Under the pieces are notes generated by a model that was not told the origin of the DNA, did not search any database, and saw nothing but the letters and a program-made list of their open reading frames with translations. Of a DNA stretch of 64,000 bases, positions 1 to 8,820 are shown in pieces; the stretch's first letter is position 1; every line of letters starts with the position of its first letter. The stretch is taken from positions 3,571,001-3,635,000 of the forward strand of contig NZ_JACCFJ010000001.1 in assembly GCF_013410345.1 (NCBI RefSeq). Direction: 5' to 3'. The position numbers and the translations under genes are program-made. The DNA is from Saccharopolyspora hordei. Lineage in GTDB: Bacteria > Actinomycetota > Actinomycetes > Mycobacteriales > Pseudonocardiaceae.

Positions 1-92
1 CTCGTGGCCTCCGCACCCACCGCGGCGCACCGACCTCCGGTCGCACCTTGACCGTCCGGGGCCCACCGGCGCGGCCCACCCGGTTCGGCGCG

Positions 93-701
93 CTAGCCGA
101 CCGTGCCGTGGTCGCAGTGCTCCGGCATCGCCGCCTGCCGCAGCTGGCGGAACTCCGCAGCCAGCGTGCCCGCCGTCCAGTGCGCGTTGAGGCCGCTGGG
201 GTTGGGCAGCACCCACACCTGCGCGCCTTCGAGCACCCGGTCCTGCCGGCCCACGGTGGCCCGTCGCTCACCGAAGGCCACGCGGTAGGCGGTGATGCCC
301 ACGACCGGCAGCCACTCCGGCCGGTACCGGCGCACCTTCGCGGCCAGCGCCGCACCGCCGGCCCGCAGCTCGTCGTCGGACAACTCCGCCGCCCGCGCGC
401 TGGCCCGGTCGACGAGGTTGGTGATGCCGATGCCGTGCTGCAGCAGTTCGTCCTGCTCGTGCGGGTGCAGCAGGCGAGGGGTGAACCCGGCGGCGTGCAG
501 CGCGGGCCAGAAGCGGTTGCCCGGGCGCGCGAAGTGGTAGCCGGTCGCGCCCGACCACAGGCCGGGGTTGATGCCGCAGAACAGCACCCGCAGGCCGGGA
601 GCGAGGACGTCCGGGATCCTCGCGCCTTCGGCGGCGGCCAGCTCCTGCGCACTCGGACGGTTCCCCGACAACTCCCACCTCCGGTCCAGCGCCGAATCCA
701 C
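93..701 (-). CDS. mug: G/U mismatch-specific DNA glycosylase (Mug family)
   Basis: A 202-residue protein of the uracil-DNA glycosylase superfamily, Mug/TDG branch, which removes uracil or ethenocytosine mispaired with G in base-excision repair. The active-site motif GINPGLWS is near residue 43, followed by a Mug-like stretch (ATGYHFARPGNRFWPALHAAG). A second family motif, LPNPSGLNAHW, lies near the C-terminus. Length is normal or slightly long for Mug. The GTG at 701 is chosen; a TTG at 671 has a better Shine-Dalgarno (GGAGGTGGGAG) and would drop ten N-terminal residues, so the start is uncertain. It is transcribed alone, divergent from the recombinase gene. Confidence 0.88.
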   Translation of the reverse strand: MDSALDRRWELSGNRPSAQELAAAEGARIPDVLAPGLRVLFCGINPGLWSGATGYHFARPGNRFWPALHAAGFTPRLLHPHEQDELLQHGIGITNLVDRASARAAELSDDELRAGGAALAAKVRRYRPEWLPVVGITAYRVAFGERRATVGRQDRVLEGAQVWVLPNPSGLNAHWTAGTLAAEFRQLRQAAMPEHCDHGTVG

Positions 702-877
702 CCGGACCCTAACCGGGCCCCGCCGGCGCCCGCGGAACCGCCACCGGATCCCGGCCCCTCACTCCGCAGCACGGGTTTCGTGACCATGATCAAGTAACGT
801 TACAACGCAAACGAAACAGGACGGCCACCCGGAGAAACGGACACAAAGGCACCGCGCATAATCGCGCTTATGTGCGG

Positions 878-883
878 TACAGT
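878..883 (+). promoter_or_regulatory. -10 box of a leaderless promoter for the recombinase
   Basis: TACAGT ends six bases before the ATG at 890, so transcription would begin at or next to the start codon. No Shine-Dalgarno is present. No good -35 box is visible. Confidence 0.45.
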
Positions 884-889
884 GGCTGC

Positions 890-1924
890 ATGGAGATCAT
901 GTCCGGCCCCGGGGCCGCGGTGCGGGCGAGCGGGGCGCAAACGGAATTGCTGGCGACCACCACCCGGACCGGCCACACCGTGAGCGCGCTGGTCTCGGCC
1001 TGGCTGGGTTCGTTCACCGACTCCGCCGACACCCGCGCCGCCTACGCCCGCGACCTGCGCGAGTACCTCACCTGGTGCACCCGGCGCGAGCTCGACCCCC
1101 TCGAGGTGCGGCTGCCCGAGGTGCAGATGTACGCCACCGAACTCGCCGCCGCGACCAACCCCCGCACCGGGCGCCCGTTCGCGGCGTCGACCCGCGCGCG
1201 CAAGCTGGCCGCGATCTCCAGCTGGTACACCTTCCTGGTGCGGGCCGGGGCGATCGACGCCAACCCGGCGCGTGACGCCGCCCGTCCCCGCTACGACCGC
1301 CGGCACTCCACGACGGCCAGCGTCTCCGAGCAGCAGGCCGCGCAGATGCTGGACCGCAGCCGCGACTACGCCCACCGCACCCTCGGCCCGCAGGCGGCGG
1401 CGCTGGCGATGATGCTGCTGATCGACCTGGGCATCCGCGTCTCGGAGCTGTGCAACGCCGACCTGGCCGACCTCGGGCAGCGCGACGGCATGCGGGTGCT
1501 GACGGTGCGGATGAAGGGCGGCAAGGTCCGCACCCGGCCCATCCCGGCGCCGCTGGAGCCGATCCTCGACGACTACCTGCGCACCCGGCCGTCCGATGCG
1601 GACACCACCGCACTGCTGGTCACCCGCACCGGCCGCCGCGTCAACCGGCACCAGATCTACCGGCTGGTGCAGACCCTGGCCGCGCGCGCCGGGGTGCCGG
1701 CACCGCAGCGGATCACCCCGCACTCGATGCGGCACGCCTTCAACACCATCGCCCGGGAGAGGGGAGCGGCGCTGGAGGACCGCCGCGACGCCCTCGGCCA
1801 CTCCTCCGCGGCGATCACCCAGCTCTACGACCACGTCGCGCTGTCGGTGACCCGCGACCCGGCCCACCTCGTCGCCGGAGCGACCCACCGAGAACCCCCG
1901 GCACCACCGGGATCGCCGGAGTGA
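890..1924 (+). CDS. Tyrosine recombinase/integrase (XerC/D-like)
   Basis: A 344-residue site-specific recombinase. An N-terminal SAM-like core-binding domain (residues about 35-125) precedes the catalytic domain. The catalytic residues are all visible: Arg in LGIRVSEL, Lys in KGGKVR, HxxR in HSMRHAF, His in LGHSS and the nucleophile Tyr in QLYDHV. It is the size of XerC/XerD and phage integrases. There is no tRNA, excisionase or att-like repeat beside it, so it looks like a solitary chromosomal recombinase rather than part of an intact element. The ATG at 890 is chosen because TACAGT lies at a leaderless distance; ATG 899 is an alternative. Confidence 0.85.
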   Translation: MEIMSGPGAAVRASGAQTELLATTTRTGHTVSALVSAWLGSFTDSADTRAAYARDLREYLTWCTRRELDPLEVRLPEVQMYATELAAATNPRTGRPFAASTRARKLAAISSWYTFLVRAGAIDANPARDAARPRYDRRHSTTASVSEQQAAQMLDRSRDYAHRTLGPQAAALAMMLLIDLGIRVSELCNADLADLGQRDGMRVLTVRMKGGKVRTRPIPAPLEPILDDYLRTRPSDADTTALLVTRTGRRVNRHQIYRLVQTLAARAGVPAPQRITPHSMRHAFNTIARERGAALEDRRDALGHSSAAITQLYDHVALSVTRDPAHLVAGATHREPPAPPGSPE

Positions 1925-1937
1925 TCACCAAGATCGC

Positions 1938-1956
1938 TTCCGTCACGGTGACGAAA
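1938..1956. repeat. Palindrome copy A of TTTCGTCACNGTGACGAAA
   Basis: TTCCGTCACGGTGACGAAA lies between the convergent recombinase and XRE-regulator genes. Its core, CGTCAC-G-GTGACG, is a perfect inverted repeat. Copies B and C are at 5376-5394 and 27744-27762. It could be a bidirectional terminator or a protein-binding site. Confidence 0.6.
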
Positions 1957-1990
1957 ACCCGTGCGGGTCGCCGTGATCCGTTCCCGCTGG

Positions 1991-2878
1991 TCACCGCTGC
2001 GCCGGCGACCCCTCGGGGGTGGATCGGCGTGGTGCTGCGGTGAGGTGGGCCAGCAGGTCGAGGCTGTCGGCGGAGGCCGAGCCCGGCTCGGTGGTGACCA
2101 CGACGAGGTTCTGCTCCGGGGAGTGGGCGAGCCGCAGGCTCTGCTGGGTGACGGTGAGCTCACCGACCAGCGGGTGGCGCAGCCGGAACGTGTCGCCCAC
2201 GCACGGCTTGACCCGGTGGTCGCCCCACAGCGCCACGAACTCCGGGCACTTCACCGACAACTCGCCGACCAGCGACGCCAGCAACGCGTCCTCGGGGTGC
2301 CGGCCCGCGACACCGCGGAGACTGGCCACCAGCCCGCGCACCTTGCGGTCCCAGTCCACGTAGAGCTCGCGGCAGTGCGGGTCCAGGAACAGCATCCGCA
2401 CCAGGTTCGGGCGCTGGCCGGGCTGCTCCGGTGCGGCCGGGTCGAGGTGGCCGGCCAGCAGGGCGTGGCCCATCGGCGTCCACGCCAGCACGTCGGTCCG
2501 CCGGCCGACCACCAGCGCGGGCACGTCACCGAGCGCGTGCAGCAGCTGGCGGGTGGCGTCGGTGACCCGCTCCACCGGCGGCCGCTTGCGCGGGCGGGGC
2601 CGCTGGGTGGCCAGTTCGTGCAGGTGAGCGCGCTCGTAGTCGTCCAGGCGCAGTGCGGTGGCCAGCGCGTCGAGCACCCCCTCGGAGGCGTTGGTCGACT
2701 GGTTCTGCTCCAGACGCGTGTAGTAGGAGACGCTCACGCCCGCCAGCTGCGCGAGTTCTTCCCGCCGCAGACCGGGAACCCGGCGCCGGCCGGGCGGGGT
2801 GACCAGGCCGACGTCCTCGGGCCGCAGACGCGCGCGGCGGGCGCGCAGGAACTCGCCGAGATGACCGGAGCTGCTCAT
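1991..2878 (-). CDS. XRE-family transcriptional regulator (MmyB-like ligand-binding C-terminus)
   Basis: A 295-residue DNA-binding protein. The N-terminal HTH_31/XRE domain spans about residues 10-80 (VPGLRREELAQLAGVSVSYY, then TRLEQNQ). The rest matches the MmyB/PAS-like ligand-binding domain common in actinomycete regulators (GRRTDVLAWTPMGHALL, LFLDPHCRELYVDWD, LRHPLVGELTVTQQSL). The ATG at 2878 is chosen because upstream codons carry no homology and this start puts the HTH at the expected position. It is divergent from the metallo-hydrolase gene at 3011, with 132 bases between starts. Regulators of this type usually control the divergent neighbour, so that gene is the likely target (inference). 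Confidence 0.87.
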   Translation of the reverse strand: MSSSGHLGEFLRARRARLRPEDVGLVTPPGRRRVPGLRREELAQLAGVSVSYYTRLEQNQSTNASEGVLDALATALRLDDYERAHLHELATQRPRPRKRPPVERVTDATRQLLHALGDVPALVVGRRTDVLAWTPMGHALLAGHLDPAAPEQPGQRPNLVRMLFLDPHCRELYVDWDRKVRGLVASLRGVAGRHPEDALLASLVGELSVKCPEFVALWGDHRVKPCVGDTFRLRHPLVGELTVTQQSLRLAHSPEQNLVVVTTEPGSASADSLDLLAHLTAAPRRSTPEGSPAQR

Positions 2879-3010
2879 GGTTTCCACTATGCCGCTGCGC
2901 GCGGCGGCCAGCCTGACCCTGCCGGTGGTAGGAACAACCGTGGCTGGTAGCCGAGGCACGGTGGGCGCACGCTGGTCGCGAACGAGCCGACCGTGAACCT
3001 CGGAGAGAGC

Positions 3011-3913
3011 ATGCAGGACATCACGTTGGGCGAGGTGGAGATCTCGCGGGTCGAGGAGTACTACGGGCCGATCGGGCTGTCGCCCGCCGCGTTCGTGCCG
3101 GACGCGCCGGAGCAGCTGTGGCGGGACAACGCCTCGTGGCTGGAACCGGACTTCCTCGACCTGGCCGCGGACCAGTGCGTGTGCGCGGTGCAGACCTGGG
3201 TGCTGCGCAGCCAGGGCCGCACGATCCTGGTCGACACCGGGGTGGGCAACCACAAGGAGCGACCGGGCAACCCGCTGTGGCACCACCTCGAGACCGACTT
3301 CCTCGGCAACCTGGCCGGTGCCGGGGTGCGACCGGAGGACGTCGACCTGGTGGTCAACACGCACGTGCACGCCGACCACGTCGGGTGGAACACGCGGCTG
3401 GAGAACGGGTCGTGGGTGCCGACCTTCCCGAACGCGACCTACCTGGTCTCCCGCGCCGACTTCGAGTACTGGAACCCCGCCAACGGCCACCCCTCGGCGC
3501 AGCGCCCCCACTCCCGCAACCTCTTCCACGACAGCGTCGAACCCGTGCACCAGGCGGGACAGCTGGTGCTGTGGGAGGACGAGCACGTCATCGACGACCA
3601 CCTGCGGCTCAGGCTCGCCCCGGGGCACACGCCGGGATCGTCGGTGCTGCACCTGGACTCCGGTGGCGAGCGGGCGCTGTTCGTCGGGGACCTGCTGCAC
3701 ACCCCGGTGCAGGTGCTGGACCCCGAGGCCAACAGCTGCTTCTGCGAGGACCCGGTCCAGGCGCGGGCCACCCGGCGCTCGCTGCTGGGCCAGGCCGCCG
3801 ACACCCGCAGCCTGGTGGTGCCCGCGCACTTCGGCGGGCACGGCGCGGCGGAGGTGGTGCGCGACGGCGAGAAGTTCGCCGTGAAGTCCTGGGCACCGTT
3901 CGCCCGGCTGTGA
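3011..3913 (+). CDS. MBL-fold metallo-hydrolase
   Basis: A 300-residue cytoplasmic metallo-beta-lactamase-fold hydrolase. The zinc-binding motif NTHVHADHVGW (HxHxDH) is near residue 118, with later ligand motifs in APGHTPGSS and VPAHFGGHG. This resembles lactonase or hydroxyacylglutathione-hydrolase-like enzymes; the substrate cannot be read from sequence. The ATG at 3011 has a Shine-Dalgarno (GGAGAG) four bases upstream and is preferred to GTG 2993. A carboxylesterase starts 14 bases after its stop, so the two may form an operon of hydrolases under the divergent XRE regulator. Confidence 0.85.
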   Translation: MQDITLGEVEISRVEEYYGPIGLSPAAFVPDAPEQLWRDNASWLEPDFLDLAADQCVCAVQTWVLRSQGRTILVDTGVGNHKERPGNPLWHHLETDFLGNLAGAGVRPEDVDLVVNTHVHADHVGWNTRLENGSWVPTFPNATYLVSRADFEYWNPANGHPSAQRPHSRNLFHDSVEPVHQAGQLVLWEDEHVIDDHLRLRLAPGHTPGSSVLHLDSGGERALFVGDLLHTPVQVLDPEANSCFCEDPVQARATRRSLLGQAADTRSLVVPAHFGGHGAAEVVRDGEKFAVKSWAPFARL

Positions 3914-3927
3914 CGGGAGCGCAACCA

Positions 3928-5358
3928 GTGTCCGATGTTGTCGTGACCACCGGTGGGACCGTGCGCGGGACGAGCAGCGGTGGTGTGCGGCGGTTCCTGG
4001 GCATCCCCTACGCCGCCGTGCCCCGGGACCGGTTCGCGCCTCCGGTGGCGCACCCGCCGTGGTCGGGGGTCCGCGACGCCACCCGGCCGGGGCCGACCGC
4101 ACCGCAGCCGGCGCGAGGCGGGTTCGCCGCGCTGGACATGTCGCCGTTCTTCGGTCCCGGCTGGGTGCGCGGCCAGAACTTCCTCACCGTGAACGTGTGG
4201 GCGCCGCGGTCGGCTTCCGGCTGTCCGGTGGTGGTGTTCGTGCACGGCGGCGGGTTCGTCTCCGGCTCGGCCCGGGCGCCGCTGTACGACGGCACCGCGT
4301 TCGCCCGCGACGGCGTGGTGCTGGTGACGCTGAACTACCGGCTGGGTGTCGCGGGTTTCCTCGACGTGCCGGGGACGGTGCGCAACCGGGGTCTGCTCGA
4401 CGTGGTCGCCGCCCTGCGGTGGGTGCGGGACAACGCCGAGGCCTTCGGGGGTGACCCGGGCACGGTCACGCTGGCCGGGCAGTCCGCGGGTGCCACGCTC
4501 GTCGCTGCGCTGCTGGGCTGCGAGCAGGCTGCGGGGCTGTTCCAGCGCGCGATCGTGCAGAGCGGCAACGGGCTCGGTGCCTTCACGCCCGAGCAGGCCG
4601 CGGTGGTGACCCGGGCTGCGGCGTCCGCGCTCGGTGTCGAGCCGACCGCCGCGGGGTTGCGCGCGGTGCCCGAGGAACGGCTGGTCGAGGTCGTCCCCGC
4701 GCTGACCGGCCTGGACCTGCGGACCGAGGGGGCGTTCGACCCGCTCGTGGGCTTGTCGCCGTTCAGCGTGGTGGGCGAGCGCCAGCCCGCCGACGGCCGG
4801 GTGGCCGGGGTCGACCTGCTGGTGGGGTCCACGGCCGAGGAGGGCAACCTCTACCTGGCGCCGCAGGGGCACCTGGACACCTCGACCGCCAAGGACGTGC
4901 GGGCGCTGGCCGCCCGGGTGCACCGGGACCCGGAGGCGCTCGTCGCGGCCTACCGGGCGCAGTGGCCGCACGCCAGCGACGGGGAGCTGCGGTCGGCGAT
5001 CCTCGGGGACGCCCTGTTCACCGTCGGCGGGCGCCGGCTGGCCGAGGCCCACGGCGGGGCGTACGTCTACGAGTTCGCGTGGCGTTCGTCGGCTGTGGAC
5101 GGTCGGCTCGGTGCGGCGCACGGGGTGGAGCTGCCGTTCGTCTTCGACGTGCTGGACCTGCCGGTGCTGCGTGGGGCGAACGCGCTGCTCGGCCCGGGGC
5201 GTCCGCCGGCGGCGCTGGCGGAGGAGGTGCACGGGGCGTGGGTGTCCTTCGCTGCCACCGGTGATCCTGGCTGGCCGCGGTTCGGAGCGCAGGGCCTGGT
5301 CCGGCGCTTCGATGCGGTGCCGGAGACGGTCCCGGCCCGGGACCTGTCGATGTGGTGA
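3928..5358 (+). CDS. Carboxylesterase type B
   Basis: A 476-residue alpha/beta-hydrolase of the carboxylesterase/para-nitrobenzyl-esterase family. It shows the N-terminal FLGIPYAAVP, the oxyanion-hole stretch VVVFVHGGGFVSGS, the nucleophile elbow AGQSAGA (GESAG in most relatives), and a late catalytic His in AAHGVELPFVFD. No signal peptide is seen. GTG 3928 has GGGAG eight bases upstream; GTG 3910 overlaps the preceding stop and is an alternative. It is the second gene after the MBL hydrolase. Confidence 0.88.
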   Translation: MSDVVVTTGGTVRGTSSGGVRRFLGIPYAAVPRDRFAPPVAHPPWSGVRDATRPGPTAPQPARGGFAALDMSPFFGPGWVRGQNFLTVNVWAPRSASGCPVVVFVHGGGFVSGSARAPLYDGTAFARDGVVLVTLNYRLGVAGFLDVPGTVRNRGLLDVVAALRWVRDNAEAFGGDPGTVTLAGQSAGATLVAALLGCEQAAGLFQRAIVQSGNGLGAFTPEQAAVVTRAAASALGVEPTAAGLRAVPEERLVEVVPALTGLDLRTEGAFDPLVGLSPFSVVGERQPADGRVAGVDLLVGSTAEEGNLYLAPQGHLDTSTAKDVRALAARVHRDPEALVAAYRAQWPHASDGELRSAILGDALFTVGGRRLAEAHGGAYVYEFAWRSSAVDGRLGAAHGVELPFVFDVLDLPVLRGANALLGPGRPPAALAEEVHGAWVSFAATGDPGWPRFGAQGLVRRFDAVPETVPARDLSMW

Positions 5359-5363
5359 CCGCG

Positions 5364-5406
5364 ACCCCATGATCGTTTCGTCACCGTGACGAAACGATCA
5401 TGGGGT
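5364..5406. terminator. Bidirectional terminator between carboxylesterase and lipase (contains palindrome copy B)
   Basis: A perfect 21-bp inverted repeat with one unpaired central base lies between two convergent genes. Its centre, 5376-5394 (TTTCGTCACCGTGACGAAA), is copy B of the repeated palindrome. The outer arms add ACCCCATGATCG and its complement. Confidence 0.75.
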
Positions 5407-5427
5407 TCGCAGCGGCCGTTCTCCGCC

Positions 5428-6390
5428 TCATCGGGGCAGGTCGTCGCCCCGGTAGGTGGCGGCCTTGAAGGCGACCTTCAGCGGCGACCAGCCGTTCTCC
5501 GTGGTGTGGGGCCCGCCGTCGGGGCCGTGGTGCCAGTAGCGCAGGCAGAAGCCGCCGGCGCCGGTGAGCTCACGCAGCCCGCCGTGGGTGACCTCACGGT
5601 CGGAGCAGCCGTCGGTGACGTCCTCGTCGAACCCGTACTTCTGGTGGGCGAAGTAGCCCTTGTCGATGGCGGAGGCGTAGGAGACCTTCTCGTCCTCGGC
5701 GGAGCCGACGAGGCTCCAGTCGATCCCGGCCGCCCACGGGTCGTCGAGCCCGCGGTCACCGCGGCCCGGGGCGGACTCGTGCAGCTTGTCGATGAACCCC
5801 GACCCGCCCTGGCCGGCCGGGGTCATCTGGTACCACTGCCAGGTGCACCCGTCGTCGGGGTCCTTCTCCGGGTCGCTGCACCCGTTGGCCACGCCCTGGT
5901 GCGAGGTGCCGAGCGTGACGATGTCCTCCACGGCCACCTCGGGCGGGAACCCGCTCCAGCCCTCACGGGTGCCGAGCACGGCGACGCGGGTGATCAGCCC
6001 GCCCATCGAGTGCGCGACGATGTCGACCGTCTGCCCCTTGAGCGTGTAGTTCTCGTAGATGTGCAGGGCGAAGTCCCTCGCGATGTCCTGGATGGGCCGG
6101 TCGGGGTCGGCCGCGCCGTCACCGATCACCTCGTCGCAGTGGTCGGCGTCCCCGGCGTAGTAGCCGATCGTGCGCATCGAGGAGCGGTCCCGGCCCCCGG
6201 CGTCCTGGTAGTACTCCAGGGCCTCGTCCCAGGTCTCGGTGTTGCACGGGGTCGGGGGGCCGCCGTTGTAGCCGTGCACCAGCAGCATCGGCTTCTCCGC
6301 CGCCGGGGCGGCGTGGGCGGTCGTCGGTGTCAGGGCGATTCCCGCGGTGGCGATCGCGGCAGCCACGGCGCGCCATCGTCGATCCCTCAT
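5428..6390 (-). CDS. Secreted lipase/alpha-beta hydrolase
   Basis: A 320-residue exported serine hydrolase. Residues 1-26 form a Sec signal peptide (Arg-rich start, Ala-rich core, cleavage after TAHA). The mature protein has an oxyanion-hole motif MLLVHGYNGG and the nucleophile elbow AHSMGG. Six Cys (in PCNTET, DHCDE, NGCSD, DGCTW, DGCSD and GFCLRY) suggest disulfides outside the cell. It resembles Streptomyces-type extracellular lipases and PGAP1-like proteins. The ATG at 6390 has GGGAG nine bases upstream. It is monocistronic and convergent with the carboxylesterase. Confidence 0.85.
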   Translation of the reverse strand: MRDRRWRAVAAAIATAGIALTPTTAHAAPAAEKPMLLVHGYNGGPPTPCNTETWDEALEYYQDAGGRDRSSMRTIGYYAGDADHCDEVIGDGAADPDRPIQDIARDFALHIYENYTLKGQTVDIVAHSMGGLITRVAVLGTREGWSGFPPEVAVEDIVTLGTSHQGVANGCSDPEKDPDDGCTWQWYQMTPAGQGGSGFIDKLHESAPGRGDRGLDDPWAAGIDWSLVGSAEDEKVSYASAIDKGYFAHQKYGFDEDVTDGCSDREVTHGGLRELTGAGGFCLRYWHHGPDGGPHTTENGWSPLKVAFKAATYRGDDLPR

Positions 6391-6616
6391 CGAGCACACT
6401 CCCGTCGGTCGTGTCCGGCGCTTGCGAACCGCCGACCCTAGGCGCGCGCCGACGCCGTTCGTGCCCGCAACACCGGTCGTCCCGCTCGCATGGAGCAGCC
6501 TGTTTCCCTCGACCGGACCACGCCGAGCGCGCGGGAACGCAGCGGCCCGTGGTTCGGGCCTGGTGGCGACGCAGGCCCGGACCACGGGCTCACCTGGCAT
6601 GCTCGCCCCGCGTGTC

Positions 6617-7261
6617 TCACGCCGGGTCGGCGGTGATGACGAGGTCGGCGCGGGCGCGGGTGGGGGCGATGAGCGCGGCGTTGCGGGAGTCGGTGCGCCG
6701 CACCCACTCCCGTGCCTGCTCCGGGGTCTTGCCGTACTCGATGTGGCGGCGGACCAGGCGCGCTTCGCGCTCGTCGTCGGGCGGGGCGAGGAACCACGCC
6801 TCGTCGAGCAGCCCGCGCACGTGCGCCCACGGGCCCTCGTCGAGCAGCAGGTAGTTGCCCTCGGTGATCACCAGCGGGACCTCCGGCGGGACCGCGATCG
6901 CCCCGGCGTAGGACTCCTCGACCTCGCGGTGGAACTGCGGGGCGTAGACCGTGTTCCCGTCTGGTTCGCGGATCCGGCGCAGCAGCGCCACGTAGCCGGC
7001 GGCGTCGAAGGTGTCCGGGGCGCCCTTGCGGTCCTGCCTGCCCAGCCGGCGCAGTTCGGCCCCGGCGAGGTGGAAGCCGTCCATGGGCACCACGACCGCC
7101 GCCGGCCCCAGCTCGCGGAGCAGCTTCTCCGCCACGGTCCCCTTGCCGGAGCCGGGGGCCCCGGCGATGCCGAGGACCCGGCGTCGCCCCGCGGCGGCCA
7201 GGGACCTGGCCCGCTCGACCAGGTCCGCCAGGTCGCCGGGGTGCTGCACCGGGGTGGTCAC
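6617..7261 (-). CDS. P-loop kinase of the uridine-kinase/PRK superfamily (FrcK-like)
   Basis: A 214-residue phosphotransferase. Walker A is GAPGSGKG near residue 32. The superfamily motif PMDGFHLA follows near residue 60, with FDAAGYVALL, ITEGNYLLL and a lid-like RLVRRHIEYGKT. Such proteins are annotated nucleoside/nucleotide kinase and often lie in sugar-uptake operons, as FrcK does with a fructose transporter. Its GTG start overlaps the symporter stop (GTGA), indicating translational coupling. Phosphorylation of the imported sugar is the natural guess, but the substrate is unproven. Confidence 0.78.
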   Translation of the reverse strand: MTTPVQHPGDLADLVERARSLAAAGRRRVLGIAGAPGSGKGTVAEKLLRELGPAAVVVPMDGFHLAGAELRRLGRQDRKGAPDTFDAAGYVALLRRIREPDGNTVYAPQFHREVEESYAGAIAVPPEVPLVITEGNYLLLDEGPWAHVRGLLDEAWFLAPPDDEREARLVRRHIEYGKTPEQAREWVRRTDSRNAALIAPTRARADLVITADPA

Positions 7262-8651
7262 GAGGTGGTCTCCCCGCGCAGGGAGGACTCGATGTCCTCC
7301 AGGGTGCGGTTCTTGGTCTCCGGCAGCTTGCGGTACAGGTAGACCAGACCGGCCACGCCGAGCAGGCCGTAGAGCCAGAACAGCCCGGTGGGGGTCAGGG
7401 CGTTGATCAGCGTCAGCACCGAGATCGACACCAGGAAGTCCAGGCCCCAGTGGGTGACGGTGCCGACGCTGGAGGCCTTGCCGCGCACCGCGGTCGGGAA
7501 CACCTCGCTGTTGATCAGCCAGATGGCCAGGCCGAGGCTGGCGGCGAACGCGGCCTCGTAGACCATCAGGCCGACGGTCAGCAGCAGCCCGAGCCCTTCG
7601 ACGCTGGGCAGCAGGTAGAGCGCGCCGAGGCCGAACAGCACCACGATGACCACGCTCGTGCCGCCCAGCAGCAGCGGCCGGCGGCCGACCTTGTCGATGA
7701 ACAGCAGCGCGATCACGGTGAAGATCATGTTGGCCGCGCCGATGCCGACCGAGGACAGGATCGCCCCGGTGGAGCCCATGCCCGCCTGCTTGAGGATGGT
7801 GGGCGCGTAGTAGATGACGGCGTTGACGCCGACGAGCTGGTTGGTGGCGGCCACGGCGAAGCCGAGCATGACCGCGGGACGCAGCTTCGGGCTGAGCAGG
7901 TCCCGGTAGCGGAACCGGCTCTCCTCCCGCATGGCCGTCGAGATCTCCTCCAGCGCCGCCTCGGCGTCCTCCGGCGAGTGCGTGCGCAGCAGCGCGGTGC
8001 GCGCGTCCTCGACCCGGCCGCGTGCCAGCAGCCACCGCGGGCTCTCCCCGAGCACGAACAGCCCGGCGAGCATCACCACGGAGGGCAGCACGGCCAGGCC
8101 GACCATCCACCGCCAGCCGCCGCTGTCGGCGTAGGCGTAGCCGACGAGGTAGGAGGCGAAGATGCCGATGGTGATCATCAGCTGGTTCATCGACACCAGC
8201 CGGCCGCGCAGCGTGGGGGGGGGGCGATCTCGGCGATGTAGGTGGGCACGACCAGCGAGGCGCCGCCGATGGCCAGGCCGAGCAGGACCCGTGCGCTGAG
8301 GAGGACCTCGGTGCCGGGGGCGAAGGCCGACAGCAGCGCCCCGAGGGTGAACACCGCCGACAGCACGATGAGGGTGACCTTGCGGCCGATGCGGTCGACC
8401 ACCGGCCCGGCGCCGATCGACCCGACGATCGCGCCCAGCAGCAGCGAGGAGACCACGACCTCCTGCATGCCTTCGGACAACCCGAACTCCGGGGCGATGT
8501 AGAGCAGGGCCGCGGAGATGACGCCGGTGTCGTAGCCGAAGAGGAGACCGCCGAGCGCGGCGATGGCCGAAGCGCCGAAGATCGCCCCGCTGCGGCCGCG
8601 GACCTTGCCGGTCGCCTCCTCCTGGGCCAGGCCCGAGTGCGATGTGCTCAT
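7258..8651 (-). pseudogene. Sugar porter (MFS sugar/H+ symporter), frameshifted at a homopolymer
   Basis: The gene reads as a complete sugar porter of about 465 residues only if the frame is changed at a run of ten G (8215-8224; C on the coding strand). The first frame runs from ATG 8651 through GLLFGYDTGVISAALLY and DRIGRKV to EIAPP. The second continues RGRLVSMNQL, GESPRWLLARG, DKVGRRP and PETKNRTLEDI to the stop. Eight or eleven C would restore one frame. Both halves are well conserved, so a sequencing error or a reversible slippage site is more likely than old decay. It precedes a coupled kinase gene and is divergent from a LacI regulator. Confidence 0.85.
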
Positions 8652-8749
8652 GAGTGCGTGTGCCTTTCCCGACCCGTCGCGCGGGTCGGTGCCGTGCGCC
8701 CGCAGGGCGCGGACTCGTCCTTGAGTGGTCGGCACCGTAAACCGGAGTT

Positions 8750-8769
8750 AAGCGCTTGCGCAAGCGTTT
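8750..8769. promoter_or_regulatory. LacI-type operator between symporter and regulator
   Basis: A perfect 14-bp palindrome, CGCTTGCGCAAGCG (8753-8766), extends to AAG...TTT with one mismatch. LacI/GalR operators commonly have such a dyad with a central CG. It lies between the divergent symporter (start 8651) and LacI gene (start 8821), so it probably represses transport and autoregulates. Confidence 0.7.
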
Positions 8770-8820
8770 GCCTGATATCGTTCCGGCAACCGACCAAGAC
8801 ACAGAGGGGTGTGGGCGGCG

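Noticed and set aside
890..1924. Integrase as the edge of a mobile island
   Set aside because: No tRNA, excisionase, replication gene or direct repeat was seen within the neighbouring 10 kb, and base composition does not change.
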